64,000 nt of DNA from Gilliamella sp. Pas-s25 (GCF_009795885.1 NZ_WTEV01000009.1:1-64000); one strand, 5' to 3'; counted from the stretch's first letter, positions 19,123 to 29,704 are shown. Numbers and translations are program-made. Notes: generated by a model from the letters alone, not told the origin.

Positions 19123-20502
19123 CTAACTTGTTGATTCGACAATACTCACTAATTGTTGATAAGCATCTTGATAGCTACAATGTTCATTAATACCTTGTTG
19201 TAAAAATTTTTGCATGGTAGGAAACAATACTATTGCCTTATCTAATAAAGGATCAGTACCTGTTACATAAGCCCCTACATTGATCAAATCACGGTTGCGT
19301 TGAAAACTTGAAAACAGTTGTTTAAATAATCGGGATTTTTTTTCATCTTCTGGCGCAGTAAGATCAGTCATCACCCGACTGATTGAAGCTTCAATATCAA
19401 TAGCTGGATAATGTCCTGACTCAGCTAGCGAGCGAGATAAAACAATATGCCCATCTAAAATCGCTCTGGCCGAATCGGCAATCGGATCTTGTTGATCATC
19501 ACCTTCCGTCAATACCGTATAAAATGCCGTAATGGAGCCTTTTCCGTTTTCATCATTACCGGCTCTTTCAACTAATGCCGGTAATTTGGCAAAGACAGAA
19601 GGGGGATAGCCTTTTGTTGCAGGGGGTTCTCCTATCGCTAAAGCAATTTCTCGTTGTGCCATTGCGTAACGCGTTAACGAGTCCATAATAAGTAAAACGT
19701 TAAACCCTTTATCACGAAAGTTTTCGGCAATTTTTGTTGCGTATGCAGCTCCTTGTAAGCGCAATAATGGTGATACATCGGCAGGAGCGGCTATAACAAC
19801 TGCTCGAGCTAATCCTTCTTCGCCTAAAATATTTTCGATAAAATCTTTAACTTCACGCCCTCGTTCGCCAATCAGGCCTACCACAATAATATCTGCTTGT
19901 GTATAGCGTGCCATCATGCCAAGTAAGACACTTTTGCCAACCCCGGATCCTGCAAATAAGCCCATGCGTTGCCCTTTACCAACCGTGAGTAACGCATTAA
20001 TGGCTCTGACGCCAACATCAAGTACTTGATGAACAGGAGTGCGTTGTAATGGGTTAATCGCTTTATGAGATAATCCTTCATACTCAACCAGATCAGGTAA
20101 CGCTCTACCATCTAAAGGTTTACCCATAGCATCAACTACTCGCCCTAATAAGCCCATTCCCATTGGTAAAACTTTATGACTAAAGTGCGTTAGATCATAC
20201 TGTTTAGTATAAACACGTGCGCCTAATAAAATACCGTCGGTTGATTCAAACGGCATTAAGTAAAGTGTTTTATCATTAAAGCCAACTACCTCACACTCAA
20301 CAGGCTCAGTTTGACCATTGGTTTGTCGTTCAACTAGGCAGTTAGATCCCAAAGGTAATTTTAATCCAACAGCTTCAAGCACCAATCCCGATGCTTTAAC
20401 TAAGCGTCCGTATTGGCGAATTAACGATAGCGATTGTAGTTGTTGGGTTGCTTGGTCAATTTTACTTAGCCATTGTGACGAGTATTTCACGTTAATAATC
20501 AT
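19123..20502 (-). CDS. fliI: Flagellum-specific ATPase FliI
   Basis: Hexameric ATPase of the flagellar export apparatus, related to F1-beta. The Walker A sequence GSGVGKS is at 185-191, followed by the Walker B region ([21 protein letters not shown]) and the family block [25 protein letters not shown]. Length is 459 aa, typical. It overlaps the end of fliH by 11 bp. Confidence 0.96.
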   Translation of the reverse strand: MIINVKYSSQWLSKIDQATQQLQSLSLIRQYGRLVKASGLVLEAVGLKLPLGSNCLVERQTNGQTEPVECEVVGFNDKTLYLMPFESTDGILLGARVYTKQYDLTHFSHKVLPMGMGLLGRVVDAMGKPLDGRALPDLVEYEGLSHKAINPLQRTPVHQVLDVGVRAINALLTVGKGQRMGLFAGSGVGKSVLLGMMARYTQADIIVVGLIGERGREVKDFIENILGEEGLARAVVIAAPADVSPLLRLQGAAYATKIAENFRDKGFNVLLIMDSLTRYAMAQREIALAIGEPPATKGYPPSVFAKLPALVERAGNDENGKGSITAFYTVLTEGDDQQDPIADSARAILDGHIVLSRSLAESGHYPAIDIEASISRVMTDLTAPEDEKKSRLFKQLFSSFQRNRDLINVGAYVTGTDPLLDKAIVLFPTMQKFLQQGINEHCSYQDAYQQLVSIVESTS

Positions 20503-21262
20503 CCTCTTTTAGGCTATCAGATATTATTTGCCAATGGTGATTGATATTGGTATCAATTTCATTAGTATCGGTTAAAATTTTGCAGCCACCGATTTCAATA
20601 TTAGCATCGGCAATTAATTGCCATTGATATTGCTGATTTTCGTCATGAAACAGGGGTTCTAACCATTGCAAATCAGTAGGATTAAGATGTAACGATATCG
20701 GTTCTGATAAAATAGGACACTGCTCAACTAACGTTTGTATGCTATGGCTTAACTGCTTTTGTTTTACTTTAGCAATACTACCTACTGTTTTTTGAGCTGC
20801 GATTAATGCTAAATCAAGCAATTTAGGCACAATTAACTCATCAATATCATTAATTGATTGCTGAAAATTACTGACTAACTCGGTTATAGCATGCGCTGTC
20901 TTGCGCTTTGCTTCATTAAGCTCCTGCTCAATTTGTTCACGTCCTTCTTGTTGCCCAAGGTAATATCCTTGTTCATAGCCCGCTTGTTTACCTTCCTCAA
21001 AACCTTCAGATCGACCTAAATTAAATCCTTCTTGGTAGGCTTGTGCTTCAACCTGCTGTTTTAACTGCTCTAGCGTTTGTTCGATCTCGTTAGGCTCAAT
21101 GGGTTCATGCTCAAAATCAGGAGCAGACGTTGGTTCACTAACCTCTAGTTGCTCAATCTCATTGCTTTTGCTTAATTCTGATAGCTTAGATGATGCTAAA
21201 TCGCGAAAGCTTAGTGGTTCCCAATTTAATCTATCGGGCTGATTATACATATTCATCATCAC
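20492..21262 (-). CDS. fliH: Flagellar assembly protein FliH
   Basis: Dimeric regulator of FliI. Length is 256 aa. A glutamate-rich N-terminus is followed by the GxxxG-type repeat region ([21 protein letters not shown]...YYLGQQEG, about 80-110) characteristic of FliH, and a C-terminal V-ATPase-E-like domain. It overlaps the end of fliG by 20 bp. Three ATG codons stand close together at the start, and the exact one is uncertain. Confidence 0.92.
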   Translation of the reverse strand: MMMNMYNQPDRLNWEPLSFRDLASSKLSELSKSNEIEQLEVSEPTSAPDFEHEPIEPNEIEQTLEQLKQQVEAQAYQEGFNLGRSEGFEEGKQAGYEQGYYLGQQEGREQIEQELNEAKRKTAHAITELVSNFQQSINDIDELIVPKLLDLALIAAQKTVGSIAKVKQKQLSHSIQTLVEQCPILSEPISLHLNPTDLQWLEPLFHDENQQYQWQLIADANIEIGGCKILTDTNEIDTNINHHWQIISDSLKEDDY

Positions 21263-22241
21263 CGCTAGTTAGAATCATTTCACCGCTTTCAGCTAATCGA
21301 CGAGCAATAGCCAGAATTTTCTTCTGTTCTGTTTCTACTTGAGATAAACGTACAGGTGGTCTATTTTCTAAATCTTCACGTAAAATAGAGGCTGCACGCT
21401 GTGACATATTACTCAATAGTTTGTCACGTAATTCAACTGATGCCCCTTTCAATGCAATGATCAATACTTCATTATCGACTTCTTTAAGTAAGCGTTGGAT
21501 ACTTCTATCATCCACTTCAACCAGATTTTCAAACAAGAACATTTCATCAATAATTTTTTGCGTTAACTCTCCATCGTAATCACGCAATGCATTAATAACC
21601 TGCTCTTCTTGCTGTGTTTTCATTAAGTTAATAATTTCTGCCGCAGTACGTACTCCACCAAGATTATTCAGTTTAATATTTTGACCATGTAATAATGTCG
21701 ATAATGAGGATGAGAGTAATTGCAGAGCGGAAGGCTCAACCCCACCAAAAGTCGCAATACGTAGCATGACATCGTTACGCAATTCATCATCAAACAGATT
21801 TAAAATTTCTGCTGCTAAATCACGGTTTAGATGAACTAAAATAGTTGCGATGATTTGTGGATGCTCTTTTTTGACCAGATCAACTGCTCTTGTCGCATCA
21901 ACATAGTTAAGCATTTCAAGACCATCGGTTGCTTCTTCTTGATCAGTAGATAATAGTTCATCAAGTAAACGTTCAGCTTTTTCAGCACCCAATGATCGCC
22001 CTAATATTGAACGTAAATAGCCATTTGGATCGGTATTTAAAACTGCACACTCTTCAAGAGCCACTTGGCATTCATTAAGTATGCCTTTCAATTGTTCCTG
22101 AGACAACTGAGGTAACGACATCATAGCGCTACTAATTTGTTGCACCTCTTTTTGACTAAGATGCTGCATGACTTGTGCGGCAAGCCCTTCACCTAACACC
22201 ATTAAAATCGCAGCCACTTTTTGAGATTCACTTAAAATCAT
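21243..22241 (-). CDS. fliG: Flagellar motor switch protein FliG
   Basis: Rotor protein that contacts the stator. Length is 332 aa, colinear with enteric FliG: N-terminal FliF-binding domain, the EHPQIIATIL motif near 125, the GGV hinge near 197, and the C-terminal torque helix with charged residues (LKGASVELRDKLLSNMSQRAASILREDLE). It overlaps fliF by 4 bp. Confidence 0.96.
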   Translation of the reverse strand: MILSESQKVAAILMVLGEGLAAQVMQHLSQKEVQQISSAMMSLPQLSQEQLKGILNECQVALEECAVLNTDPNGYLRSILGRSLGAEKAERLLDELLSTDQEEATDGLEMLNYVDATRAVDLVKKEHPQIIATILVHLNRDLAAEILNLFDDELRNDVMLRIATFGGVEPSALQLLSSSLSTLLHGQNIKLNNLGGVRTAAEIINLMKTQQEEQVINALRDYDGELTQKIIDEMFLFENLVEVDDRSIQRLLKEVDNEVLIIALKGASVELRDKLLSNMSQRAASILREDLENRPPVRLSQVETEQKKILAIARRLAESGEMILTSGDDEYV

Positions 22242-23947
22242 TGTTTAGCGTCCTCTTTATTGATCCAACTACGAATAATTAATGCCATGACACGAGGTTC
22301 TTTCTCAACTATTTTGCGTATGTGCTGTTGTTGTTGCATATTATCTTCAAATATTTTGTGCTGTTGTTTACTGTGTGCTTTATAATCTAACTTTTCTTCT
22401 ACCGTTGATTTAGGATTCAATGATTCCTCTTTTCCGGTCAAGAATTGACGTTGTAATTTCAACCATAATGAACGTAATACCTTGCGCCACATAATCCAGA
22501 AAATAAGAATATAAATAAGATATTTAAATCCTGTTTTGACAGAATCATAAAATTCATTGGTTTGCCAAAATGCGATATTGTCATTATCATCAAGTACTTG
22601 ATCGGTAAATTTCAAATTCGCAACAGTTAATGTATCGCCACGTAAATCAGAAAAGCCCATTGCTTGACGTGCGAGCGCTTCAATATTTTGAAGTTCATCA
22701 TTATCTAGCTTGACCCATTGTTCGGTTATGGCTGGTGACTGATTGTCATCATCTTCAGACTTAGTATTGTCTGACTCGATTGCGACAAATTTATAATTAA
22801 CTAAAACAGCAACCGATAAACGTTTGATCCGGCCTTCAGGTATTTGACTGCGTATCACTTGCCTATTGACTTCAAAATTAACGGTATTATTTGATTGTAA
22901 GTTGTAAGATGCCTGTTTATCATTTTTTCCAGCCGATTCATCTTGTTCATCAATTGGTGCGCTAGATGTTGGTGCAGGTTGATTTGATAGTGCCCCAGGT
23001 ACTCCACCTATACCATAGCTATTGGCGGATTGGCGATTTTCGACTTGTTGCTTACTGCGAATCGTTTGATTGGCTATATCGCTATTTGGATCATAAGTTT
23101 CAGAAGTCGATTCTTGTCGGCTAAAATCAACATCGGCATTAACTTGTACCTTAACATTCTGTTTACCCAAAATTGGGATGATGATTTTTTCTACTCGCTC
23201 ACGAACACTATTTTCAATTCGCTCACTAAATTCAAGTTGAGCCACATTGGTATTTCTATCACGGTAGCCATCTCCAGTTAATAGGTGACCATGCTGATCA
23301 ATAATGGTCACTTTATCTGCATGTAATTCTGGCACACTACTTGAAATTAAATGGATAATGGCATCGATTTGACCTTGTGATAATGAGCGACCAGGTAATA
23401 ACGTTAATGCCACCGATGCTGAAGGGGATTTTCTTTCTCTGACAAATAAAGATGGCTTAGGCATTGCCAAGTGCACTCTGGCATCATTAATACTACTGAT
23501 AATGGATATGGTTCGAGATAATTCCCCTTCTAAAGCCCGTTGATAATTGATTTGTTCATTGAATTGGCTCATACCGAAACTTTCTTTATCGAGCAATTCA
23601 AAACCCACCGAGCCACCTTTAGGTAAACCTTGTTGTGCAATACGTAATCGGGTATCGTAAACTTTATCTTGTGGAATTAAAATAGTGGAACCAGAAGATG
23701 AAAATTGATAAGGAATATTCATCTTATCAAGTTGGCTAATAATTTCGCCACCATCTTTATCATTTAAATTACTAAACAAAACACTATAGGACTCATCTTT
23801 AGCCCATAAATAGATGAAACTAATCATCGCTATCGTAATGACACCGGCAATTAACAATGCCATTTTGGTGTTTTGTTTTAGTTGATTGACAAAAGGCAAC
23901 TTATTTAAGATTGATTCACCTTTATTATTGACTGCTTCGCTAGCCAT
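22238..23947 (-). CDS. fliF: Flagellar MS-ring protein FliF
   Basis: Forms the MS ring in the inner membrane and the platform for the rotor. Length is 569 aa, with a transmembrane helix near 28-48, ring-building domains (SYSVLFSNLNDKDGGEIISQLDKMNIPY; GSVGFELLDKESFGMSQFNEQINYQRALEGEL), a long Ser/Asn-rich periplasmic loop, a second helix near 465-485, and a cytoplasmic tail for FliG. First gene of the leftward operon, divergent from fliE. Confidence 0.96.
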   Translation of the reverse strand: MASEAVNNKGESILNKLPFVNQLKQNTKMALLIAGVITIAMISFIYLWAKDESYSVLFSNLNDKDGGEIISQLDKMNIPYQFSSSGSTILIPQDKVYDTRLRIAQQGLPKGGSVGFELLDKESFGMSQFNEQINYQRALEGELSRTISIISSINDARVHLAMPKPSLFVRERKSPSASVALTLLPGRSLSQGQIDAIIHLISSSVPELHADKVTIIDQHGHLLTGDGYRDRNTNVAQLEFSERIENSVRERVEKIIIPILGKQNVKVQVNADVDFSRQESTSETYDPNSDIANQTIRSKQQVENRQSANSYGIGGVPGALSNQPAPTSSAPIDEQDESAGKNDKQASYNLQSNNTVNFEVNRQVIRSQIPEGRIKRLSVAVLVNYKFVAIESDNTKSEDDDNQSPAITEQWVKLDNDELQNIEALARQAMGFSDLRGDTLTVANLKFTDQVLDDNDNIAFWQTNEFYDSVKTGFKYLIYILIFWIMWRKVLRSLWLKLQRQFLTGKEESLNPKSTVEEKLDYKAHSKQQHKIFEDNMQQQQHIRKIVEKEPRVMALIIRSWINKEDAKQ

Positions 23948-24121
23948 AGCATCCTGACTCTAAACTATTTAGATTAACTCTGTAGTTTATTATCCATATA
24001 TTTGAAAAATTCAATGGCGAGAAAAGCGTGCAGTTTTTCCCTTACTTAAACCCTTTGTTTTTTTATTTATGTGTTAACTTTAGCCATACAGTAACAAAAG
24101 AACTAAAAAGTAGTTATCAAA

Positions 24122-24430
24122 ATGAATACAATCAACACATTCAATCCAATTGAACTCACTAATTTAAATGAATCAACGTCAATATCTTCAAAAACGCATT
24201 TTGCAGATAAAAACTTTGTTGCAGAATTAAAGACCGCTTTAGATAACATCAGTCAACTACAAATACAGGCAAATAATGAAGCCAAAGCTTTTGAAATGGG
24301 AGAGGCGAATATTTCATTGAATGAGGTTATGGTTAATATGCAAAAATCATCGGTTTCATTGCAGTTTGGTATTCAAGTGCGCAATAAACTGGTTGCTGCT
24401 TATCAAGAAATTATGAATATGAATGTCTAA
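24122..24430 (+). CDS. fliE: Flagellar hook-basal body protein FliE
   Basis: Rod-MS ring junction protein, exported early. Length is 102 aa, with the FliE family C-terminal half clear (GEANISLNEVMVNMQKSSVSLQFGIQVRNKLVAAYQEIMNMNV). Transcribed alone and divergent from fliF, the same relation as in enterics. The promoter is not clear from sequence. Confidence 0.93.
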   Translation: MNTINTFNPIELTNLNESTSISSKTHFADKNFVAELKTALDNISQLQIQANNEAKAFEMGEANISLNEVMVNMQKSSVSLQFGIQVRNKLVAAYQEIMNMNV

Positions 24431-24713
24431 TTAATGACATCGAAAATAATTGCCATATCCTAAATTTTGCATTTTACTTTTACAAATAACCATTAATTTT
24501 AGTCTAAATGCGATAATCAACTCACCATACCCTTCAATTTTAAAATAAGCATCGCTCATATTTTTGATGCTTGTTGTACTGCTAAATATATTATTTCCGT
24601 TATCAACTGATGGCTCAAAAAACTTTACCATTTTTACTATACTATTTAAAAAAATAACGACATAATGCCATCATTTAATAAAAACAATCAATGAAATACA
24701 TAAGGGATTCAAA

Positions 24714-25061
24714 GTGATAACATTCCAAAAAACAATATTATTAACTAGCCTATTACTTAGCATAGTATCAATCAATTGCCATGCTCAATCCCCTGTTGTG
24801 AGTTGCCCTGCAACTTTTTCTGATGGACACCACGTTTACCAGCTTGATAATGCCAAACTATTTGATGGTCCAATCTGTAATAAAGTAGATTTAGTGCCCG
24901 AATTTAAAAAAGAAAAAGTAATATGGGAACTTACCCCACAAATAAAGCCGTATTTAGTCTGCGAATATGCTGGAACCAATCATTACATTGTTCTTTATGC
25001 CAAGGGAGCAGCTTATTGCGAAAGATACGAAGCACCAGTACAGGCACATTGTATGTCATAA
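24714..25061 (+). CDS. Exported small protein, STY0301-like
   Basis: 115 aa from a GTG start with AGGGAT upstream. Residues 1-24 form a signal peptide ending CHA, so the protein is periplasmic or secreted. The mature part has four to five cysteines, a central W and the pattern YLVCEYAGTNHYIVLYAKGAAYC, which resembles the STY0301 family of exported proteins of unknown function. It is inserted between flagellar genes with no flagellar motif. Its leader and first codons resemble those of the next gene (25151). Confidence 0.65.
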   Translation: MITFQKTILLTSLLLSIVSINCHAQSPVVSCPATFSDGHHVYQLDNAKLFDGPICNKVDLVPEFKKEKVIWELTPQIKPYLVCEYAGTNHYIVLYAKGAAYCERYEAPVQAHCMS

Positions 25062-25150
25062 CAACTTTGACAGTATGATTTTGAAAAAATAGCAATATAA
25101 CTATCACCATTTAGTAAAAAATAACGAATAAAATACATTAAGGATCCAAA

Positions 25151-26272
25151 ATGATAACACTAAAAAAAACCAATATAGCCTTAAATGAACAGTATCTCGA
25201 CTACCCAACGTTAGGGCAACTGATTGTTCTGACATCGCTTGATGGGTTTTCTACTACAAGGGCAACTTGTTATCAAGAAAAGCTTGTTATTGCTGCTAAT
25301 TTTTATCCACAAAATGGGGATGATTATAAGGTTATATATGTTGTTATTGAACTCGATAAGAAAAATACTCATTATTATTACGAGTCTGATGGAATTCTAC
25401 CCCATTTTTTTGTCAGCCCTACTGGTAAGGATTATGTGTCTATTACTGTGTACCATCCAGATAAAGATTTAGAAATTATGCTCCCATTATTTGATAGAGA
25501 AAATATCGCCTATCCAAAGCCCAAACGCCCTATTGTCGGTGATTTTAAGGGAATATATCATGATTTTTCTATTTTCCATTATGTTGATATTTTTTCAGAG
25601 ACAAAACCAGATAAATTGATTGCAGTTGCATTTAAAAATGATGATATAAAAAAAACCTATACCAATAAAATTCCGCTTCCAAAGCATAACAAATTATTTA
25701 TTGATTCATTGAATAATCAAATTCATCTACTTGCTTGGGTTGACAATGGTTGGTTACATCGTCAAGTTGATGAAATGGGCAGCGTTTTACAGTCAAGAAA
25801 TATAAACACAGGAAAGCGTTTTTATCTAACTTGCGTATTGAACTTAAGCTTTTCTAATACATCGAGTCTTTTAAATATTGATGAAAAAGGTAAGTTTTAT
25901 TTAATCAATGTTTCACCCAAAGGAAAAATCGAACAAAATCTATTGCTCGATATGGAAAGACAAATTTATTATATTTGGGAACCGATAAAAATCGCCGCAG
26001 AAACGTTTGTTATGCGATTCACAGATGAAATCGGCAATGGGTGGATTACAATTCAAAATAATCAGGTGATCGAAGCCTTTTCTCAGGAAACCGTAGGTTG
26101 CTATATAAACCTATACTCAAAAGAAGTGTTTAAATTATCCACAAAAGAATTAATCATTAGTGAGATCGTCAAAACCAAAGATGCCAATTATACTGTTGTT
26201 TTTTACGGAAAAGAAGAAGACAATCACTCAAAAAACAAAGAGTTAATTATTTTAAATCGTAATATTGATTAA
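25151..26272 (+). CDS. Hypothetical protein, 373 aa
   Basis: I do not recognise this protein. It has no signal peptide or membrane segment. It is rich in beta-strand-like segments alternating with short turns (LIVLTSLDGF, KLFIDSLNNQIHLLAWVDNG, FYLINVSPKGKI), which suggests a beta-propeller or repeated beta-sheet fold. A good AAGGATCC leader precedes the ATG. It lies with the exported protein at 24714 in an insertion between fliE and fliT. Its 5' end (about 40 bp around the start codon) is similar to that of its neighbour, although the proteins differ beyond the first few residues. Confidence 0.65.
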   Translation: MITLKKTNIALNEQYLDYPTLGQLIVLTSLDGFSTTRATCYQEKLVIAANFYPQNGDDYKVIYVVIELDKKNTHYYYESDGILPHFFVSPTGKDYVSITVYHPDKDLEIMLPLFDRENIAYPKPKRPIVGDFKGIYHDFSIFHYVDIFSETKPDKLIAVAFKNDDIKKTYTNKIPLPKHNKLFIDSLNNQIHLLAWVDNGWLHRQVDEMGSVLQSRNINTGKRFYLTCVLNLSFSNTSSLLNIDEKGKFYLINVSPKGKIEQNLLLDMERQIYYIWEPIKIAAETFVMRFTDEIGNGWITIQNNQVIEAFSQETVGCYINLYSKEVFKLSTKELIISEIVKTKDANYTVVFYGKEEDNHSKNKELIILNRNID

Positions 26273-26339
26273 GGCTGTTTAACGGGATGCTTGCTTGGTT
26301 CCTATTGATGAATAAGATTCAAGCAAAGCACCCATAAAC

Positions 26340-26687
26340 TTACATTAAACAGGCAATTTTTTGATAGCTACCGATTTTAGTTTGATAATCGGCCTGCTTA
26401 CCAATCAACTCTCTAAGCTGAGAATGACGAGTAATCATTAATTGGGTTAACTGCTGCTGATAGCTAAGTATATTTTTGATATACATTCGAATCAGGTCTT
26501 GATGTTGCAATGGCATGTTTTCAATTTTCGAAAAATCATCAACCAACATAATACCTTTCGATAATTGAAGGTATTTCGCCTGCCAACTCAACAATAAATC
26601 CCAGTTTTCATTCTGGGCATTTATCAACATTTGTTCAACAACATAATTAAATTGTTCGTATTGTTCTAATAAGTTATTTCCTTGCAT
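26340..26687 (-). CDS. fliT: Flagellar export chaperone FliT
   Basis: Cytoplasmic chaperone of the filament cap FliD; in enterics it also restrains FlhDC. The start is set at ATG 26687 (115 aa), with AGGA 6 nt upstream. The longer frame overlaps the end of fliS. It is small, helical and divergent. The call rests on size, helical content and position as third gene after fliD and fliS. Confidence 0.75.
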   Translation of the reverse strand: MQGNNLLEQYEQFNYVVEQMLINAQNENWDLLLSWQAKYLQLSKGIMLVDDFSKIENMPLQHQDLIRMYIKNILSYQQQLTQLMITRHSQLRELIGKQADYQTKIGSYQKIACLM

Positions 26688-26700
26688 AATCATCCTTTTT

Positions 26701-27081
26701 TTATTTTGCAATTTCACGCCAAGATTCGGCAATATTGTTTAATAAATCGAAACAGGTTTGCAGTTTTTCTTTATCATTATGTAAATTGGCTAGAACTAAC
26801 TGTTGACTAATATACTGATATAAGCGATCTAAATTTTCGGCAATTTCACCCCCTTTTTCTAAATCTAAGCAACTTTTAAGCCCATTATCAACAATATTAA
26901 TCGCTTTAGAAATCGCGTTACCTTTACCTACTATATTGCCCTTTTGAATATACAAGCTAGCCAATTTTATTGCATTAAGTGCACCATCAAATAATAAAAC
27001 GATTAATTGATGAGGGGATGCTTGATTAACACGGGTTTCTAAATTCACTTGCTCATAGGCTTGAGAACCTAATTTGTACAT
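26701..27081 (-). CDS. fliS: Flagellin export chaperone FliS
   Basis: Binds the C-terminus of flagellin and stops it polymerising in the cytoplasm. Length is 126 aa. The family N-terminus is clear (YKLGSQAYEQVNLETRVNQASPHQLIVLLFDGAL), with the central DNGLKSCLDLEKGGEIAENLDRLYQYI block. It lies 9 bp after fliD. Confidence 0.95.
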   Translation of the reverse strand: MYKLGSQAYEQVNLETRVNQASPHQLIVLLFDGALNAIKLASLYIQKGNIVGKGNAISKAINIVDNGLKSCLDLEKGGEIAENLDRLYQYISQQLVLANLHNDKEKLQTCFDLLNNIAESWREIAK

Positions 27082-27090
27082 TACTTTCCT

Positions 27091-28524
27091 CTATTTTTTT
27101 AAGTTTGCCATCATATCAAATTGGGTCGTTAAATAATTACTCATGCTATCTAACTGATTAATTAAAATATCTAATTTAGTAAATTGAACTCGGTAGCGCT
27201 CAATGGTTTGTTCAATAGAATTACTCACTTGTTCATGGCGTTTATCTAATGATTTTAATGTGGTATTTAACCCATTAGTTGCCGAATCAATCATGCCATC
27301 ACTGTCAATAAATCCACTGACTTTGGCAAAAACCTCATTGGCAATCCCCGTGTTTTTGCCATCACCTGTAAACAGTGTTGCCACTGCATCACTATTTTCA
27401 TTCAGTGCTTTTTTTAATTCATTTTCTTTAAGCGTTAACTGGCCATTTTTATCCATGTTAATGCCTATTTGTGCTAAAACAGAGAACTCCCCTGATTGTC
27501 CTTTGGCAAAGATTGAACGGATACTTTGATCAATATTGCGTAATGTTGCATCGCCAACAAGAGGTCCATTACTACTATTTAATTCCTTTGAATTTTTCTC
27601 TTCTGCGGTGAATTTAGTTAATGTTGATATGGTAGACTGTAATTGATTAAATGCTTCGACCCATTCTTTAATGGCTTCTTCCGTTTTTTCATTATCAGCT
27701 GTTATAGTCAGGTTTTGGCTGGTTGTTGTGGTTGCTTTTAATGTTATATCAACACCATCTATTACATCTTTAACGGTATTTGACGCACTGGTTATTGCAA
27801 TACCATTAAATGAAAGCTTGGCATCTTGCGCTTTTGCAACTTCGGTCATAGGACTATTACTAGGCTGATTAATATCAAATCCAATAATATTATTTAACTT
27901 ATCATCATCGGATGAAATAGCTGTAATGGTTTGTTGTTCTCCCGTTTCTTTCGAGGTAATCACTAATTGATAGCCATCTGCCCCCGAACGAACAATTGCC
28001 GCTTTGATTGTCGAAGGGCTTGTTGTGCCGTCATCATTCATCATTTGGGCGTTGTTAATGGCGTTTGCTATTGACTCTAATGATGTCTCATCTTTAGATA
28101 AAGTCACATTCAGTTTATGACCATTGGCTTGTTCAATGGTCATAGTTCTCGTTTGATTGTCATTACCCAATTGAGCACTTTTATCATTGATTGCCGATGT
28201 TGCAACGCTATGCGATGTTGCTAATTGATCAACCGTCACCGCATAATCGCCTAAAACGGCTTTACTATTTGCTTTTACCGTAAAATAATTGTCATTACCT
28301 GTTGCAGTTCGACTTTGAAATAACTCTTTTTTTTGGAGTTTTGCCGTTGCTGTATTAAACGTTGTTAATGCACTTTTTAATTTACCAAAACCACTAATTT
28401 TGGCATTAATCGCTTTTTGTTGAGTAGTAATTGGTGTTAGGCGTGTCTTTTCAGCCGCTTCTAATTGATTTAAAATTTCACCAAGATCGATCCCCGAACC
28501 TATTCCCAATGCGCTCATTGCCAT
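27091..28524 (-). CDS. fliD: Flagellar filament cap protein FliD
   Basis: Caps the growing filament and folds incoming flagellin. Length is 477 aa, with the FliD N-terminal domain (LGIGSGIDLGEILNQLEAAE), a variable middle and the C-terminal coiled coil (SLDKRHEQVSNSIEQTIERYRVQFTKLDILINQLDSMSNYLTTQFD). First gene of the leftward fliDST operon, which has its own sigma-28-type promoter. Confidence 0.95.
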   Translation of the reverse strand: MAMSALGIGSGIDLGEILNQLEAAEKTRLTPITTQQKAINAKISGFGKLKSALTTFNTATAKLQKKELFQSRTATGNDNYFTVKANSKAVLGDYAVTVDQLATSHSVATSAINDKSAQLGNDNQTRTMTIEQANGHKLNVTLSKDETSLESIANAINNAQMMNDDGTTSPSTIKAAIVRSGADGYQLVITSKETGEQQTITAISSDDDKLNNIIGFDINQPSNSPMTEVAKAQDAKLSFNGIAITSASNTVKDVIDGVDITLKATTTTSQNLTITADNEKTEEAIKEWVEAFNQLQSTISTLTKFTAEEKNSKELNSSNGPLVGDATLRNIDQSIRSIFAKGQSGEFSVLAQIGINMDKNGQLTLKENELKKALNENSDAVATLFTGDGKNTGIANEVFAKVSGFIDSDGMIDSATNGLNTTLKSLDKRHEQVSNSIEQTIERYRVQFTKLDILINQLDSMSNYLTTQFDMMANLKK

Positions 28525-28561
28525 GATTTCATCTACCTATCATAATTATTCAATATTTTTT

Positions 28562-28588
28562 ATATCGGCTCATTTTTCCAAAAATTTA
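28562..28588 (-). promoter_or_regulatory. Sigma-28 (FliA) promoter of fliDST
   Basis: On the minus strand TAAATTTT, 11 nt, GCCGATAT. The consensus is TAAAGTTT-N11-GCCGATAA, so 6/8 and 7/8 positions match with exact spacing. It lies 38 bp upstream of the fliD ATG. Confidence 0.8.
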
Positions 28589-28758
28589 GTCATTAGCGGA
28601 ATTTTTATTTAAGGGATAAAGGTATCTGTGGTTTTGCGAACAAAAAATCATCATTAAAAATTATTTTAAAAATAAGTTAATTGTATGATTTATTTATTAA
28701 TATTTATCATATTCTAGATTAAATTTGCTGTTTAAAAAAAGAGAATCATTAAAAAAAT

Positions 28759-28785
28759 TAAAGATCCCAATTTTATTACCGATAA
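28759..28785 (+). promoter_or_regulatory. Sigma-28 (FliA) promoter of fliC
   Basis: TAAAGATC, 11 nt, ACCGATAA, against the consensus TAAAGTTT-N11-GCCGATAA. Spacing is exact and the -10 has a single mismatch. It leaves a leader of roughly 65 nt before the flagellin ATG, normal for fliC. Confidence 0.85.
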
Positions 28786-28840
28786 GTTATTTATCAGCAA
28801 AGGTATTGAATTAAATTTCGATATATCGTTGATTTTACTA

Positions 28841-29674
28841 TTTATATTAACGGAGATAAAAATGGCACAAGTAATTAATACTAATACTATGTCTTTAATG
28901 GCAAAAAATAACCTTAACAATTCTCAAAGCGTTCTTAGCACATCTATTGAGCGTCTTTCATCTGGTATGCGTATTAATAGCGCAAAAGACGATGCAGCAG
29001 GTCAAGCAATTGCTAACCGTTTTTCATCAAACATCAAAGGCTTAACGCAAGCTGCTCGTAATGCTAATGATGGTATTTCACTTGCACAAACAACAGAAGG
29101 TGCGTTAAATGAAATCAACAATAACGTACAACGTATTCGTGAATTAACTGTTCAAGCAGCCAATGGTACTAACTCTGAAAGTGATTTAGTATCAATTCAA
29201 AACGAAATCGATCAACGTTTAGATGAAATCGACCGTGTTTCTAAACAAACTGATTTCAATGGTTCTAAAGTATTATCAGAAGATAAAACACTTAAAATTC
29301 AAGTAGGTGCAAACGACGGCGAAACCATTGAAATCAATTTGAAAAAAATTGATAGTACTGAGCTTGGTTTAAATGCATTTAATGTTTCTGATGCACCAAC
29401 AGAAGATCCATTAAAAACAATTGATGCAGCATTATCAAAAATTGATGCATTACGTGGACAACTTGGTGCGGTGCAAAACCGTTTCGAATCAACTGTAACT
29501 AACATTAACAATACTGTAAATAACTTAAGTTCTGCACGTAGCCGTATTGAAGATGCTGATTATGCAACAGAAGTATCAAACATGACGCGTGGTCAAATTT
29601 TACAACAAGCAGGTACTTCAGTATTAGCACAAGCTAACCAAGTACCACAATCTGTACTTTCTTTATTGCAATAA
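28841..29674 (+). CDS. fliC: Flagellin, short form
   Basis: Filament subunit. I start it at [18 protein letters not shown] (ATG after GGAGATAAAA), which is the flagellin N-terminus; a start four codons earlier in the same frame lacks a ribosome-binding site and is not family-like. The conserved D0/D1 domains at both ends are complete ([51 protein letters not shown]). Only about 60 residues lie between them, so the surface-exposed D2/D3 domains are missing. At about 278 aa it is among the minimal flagellins. Only one flagellin gene is present in this cluster. Confidence 0.95.
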   Translation, partial: FILTEIKMAQVINTNTMSLMAKNNLNNSQSVLSTSIERLSSGMRINSAKDDAAGQAIANRFSSNIKGLTQAARNANDGISLAQTTEGALNEINNNVQRIRELTVQAANGTNSESDLVSIQNEIDQRLDEIDRVSKQTDFNGSKVLSEDKTLKIQVGANDGETIEINLKKIDSTELGLNAFNVSDAPTEDPLKTIDAALSKIDALRGQLGAVQNRFESTVTNINNTVNNLSSARSRIEDADYATEVSNMTRGQILQQAGTSVLAQANQVPQSVLSLLQ

Positions 29675-29704
29675 TTCGGATTATCATTTCGAGTTATTCC
29701 TCAT

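Noticed and set aside
24431-24631. 66-aa open frame on the minus strand after fliE
   Set aside because: No ribosome-binding site before its ATG and no recognisable product. It fills a 283-bp gap, so a small gene cannot be excluded, but support is too thin.
26283-26334. Hairpin GGGATGCTTGCTTG...CAAGCAAAGCACCC between the 373-aa gene and fliT as a strong terminator
   Set aside because: The stem is imperfect and no T-run follows on either strand; it may slow convergent transcription but is not called.
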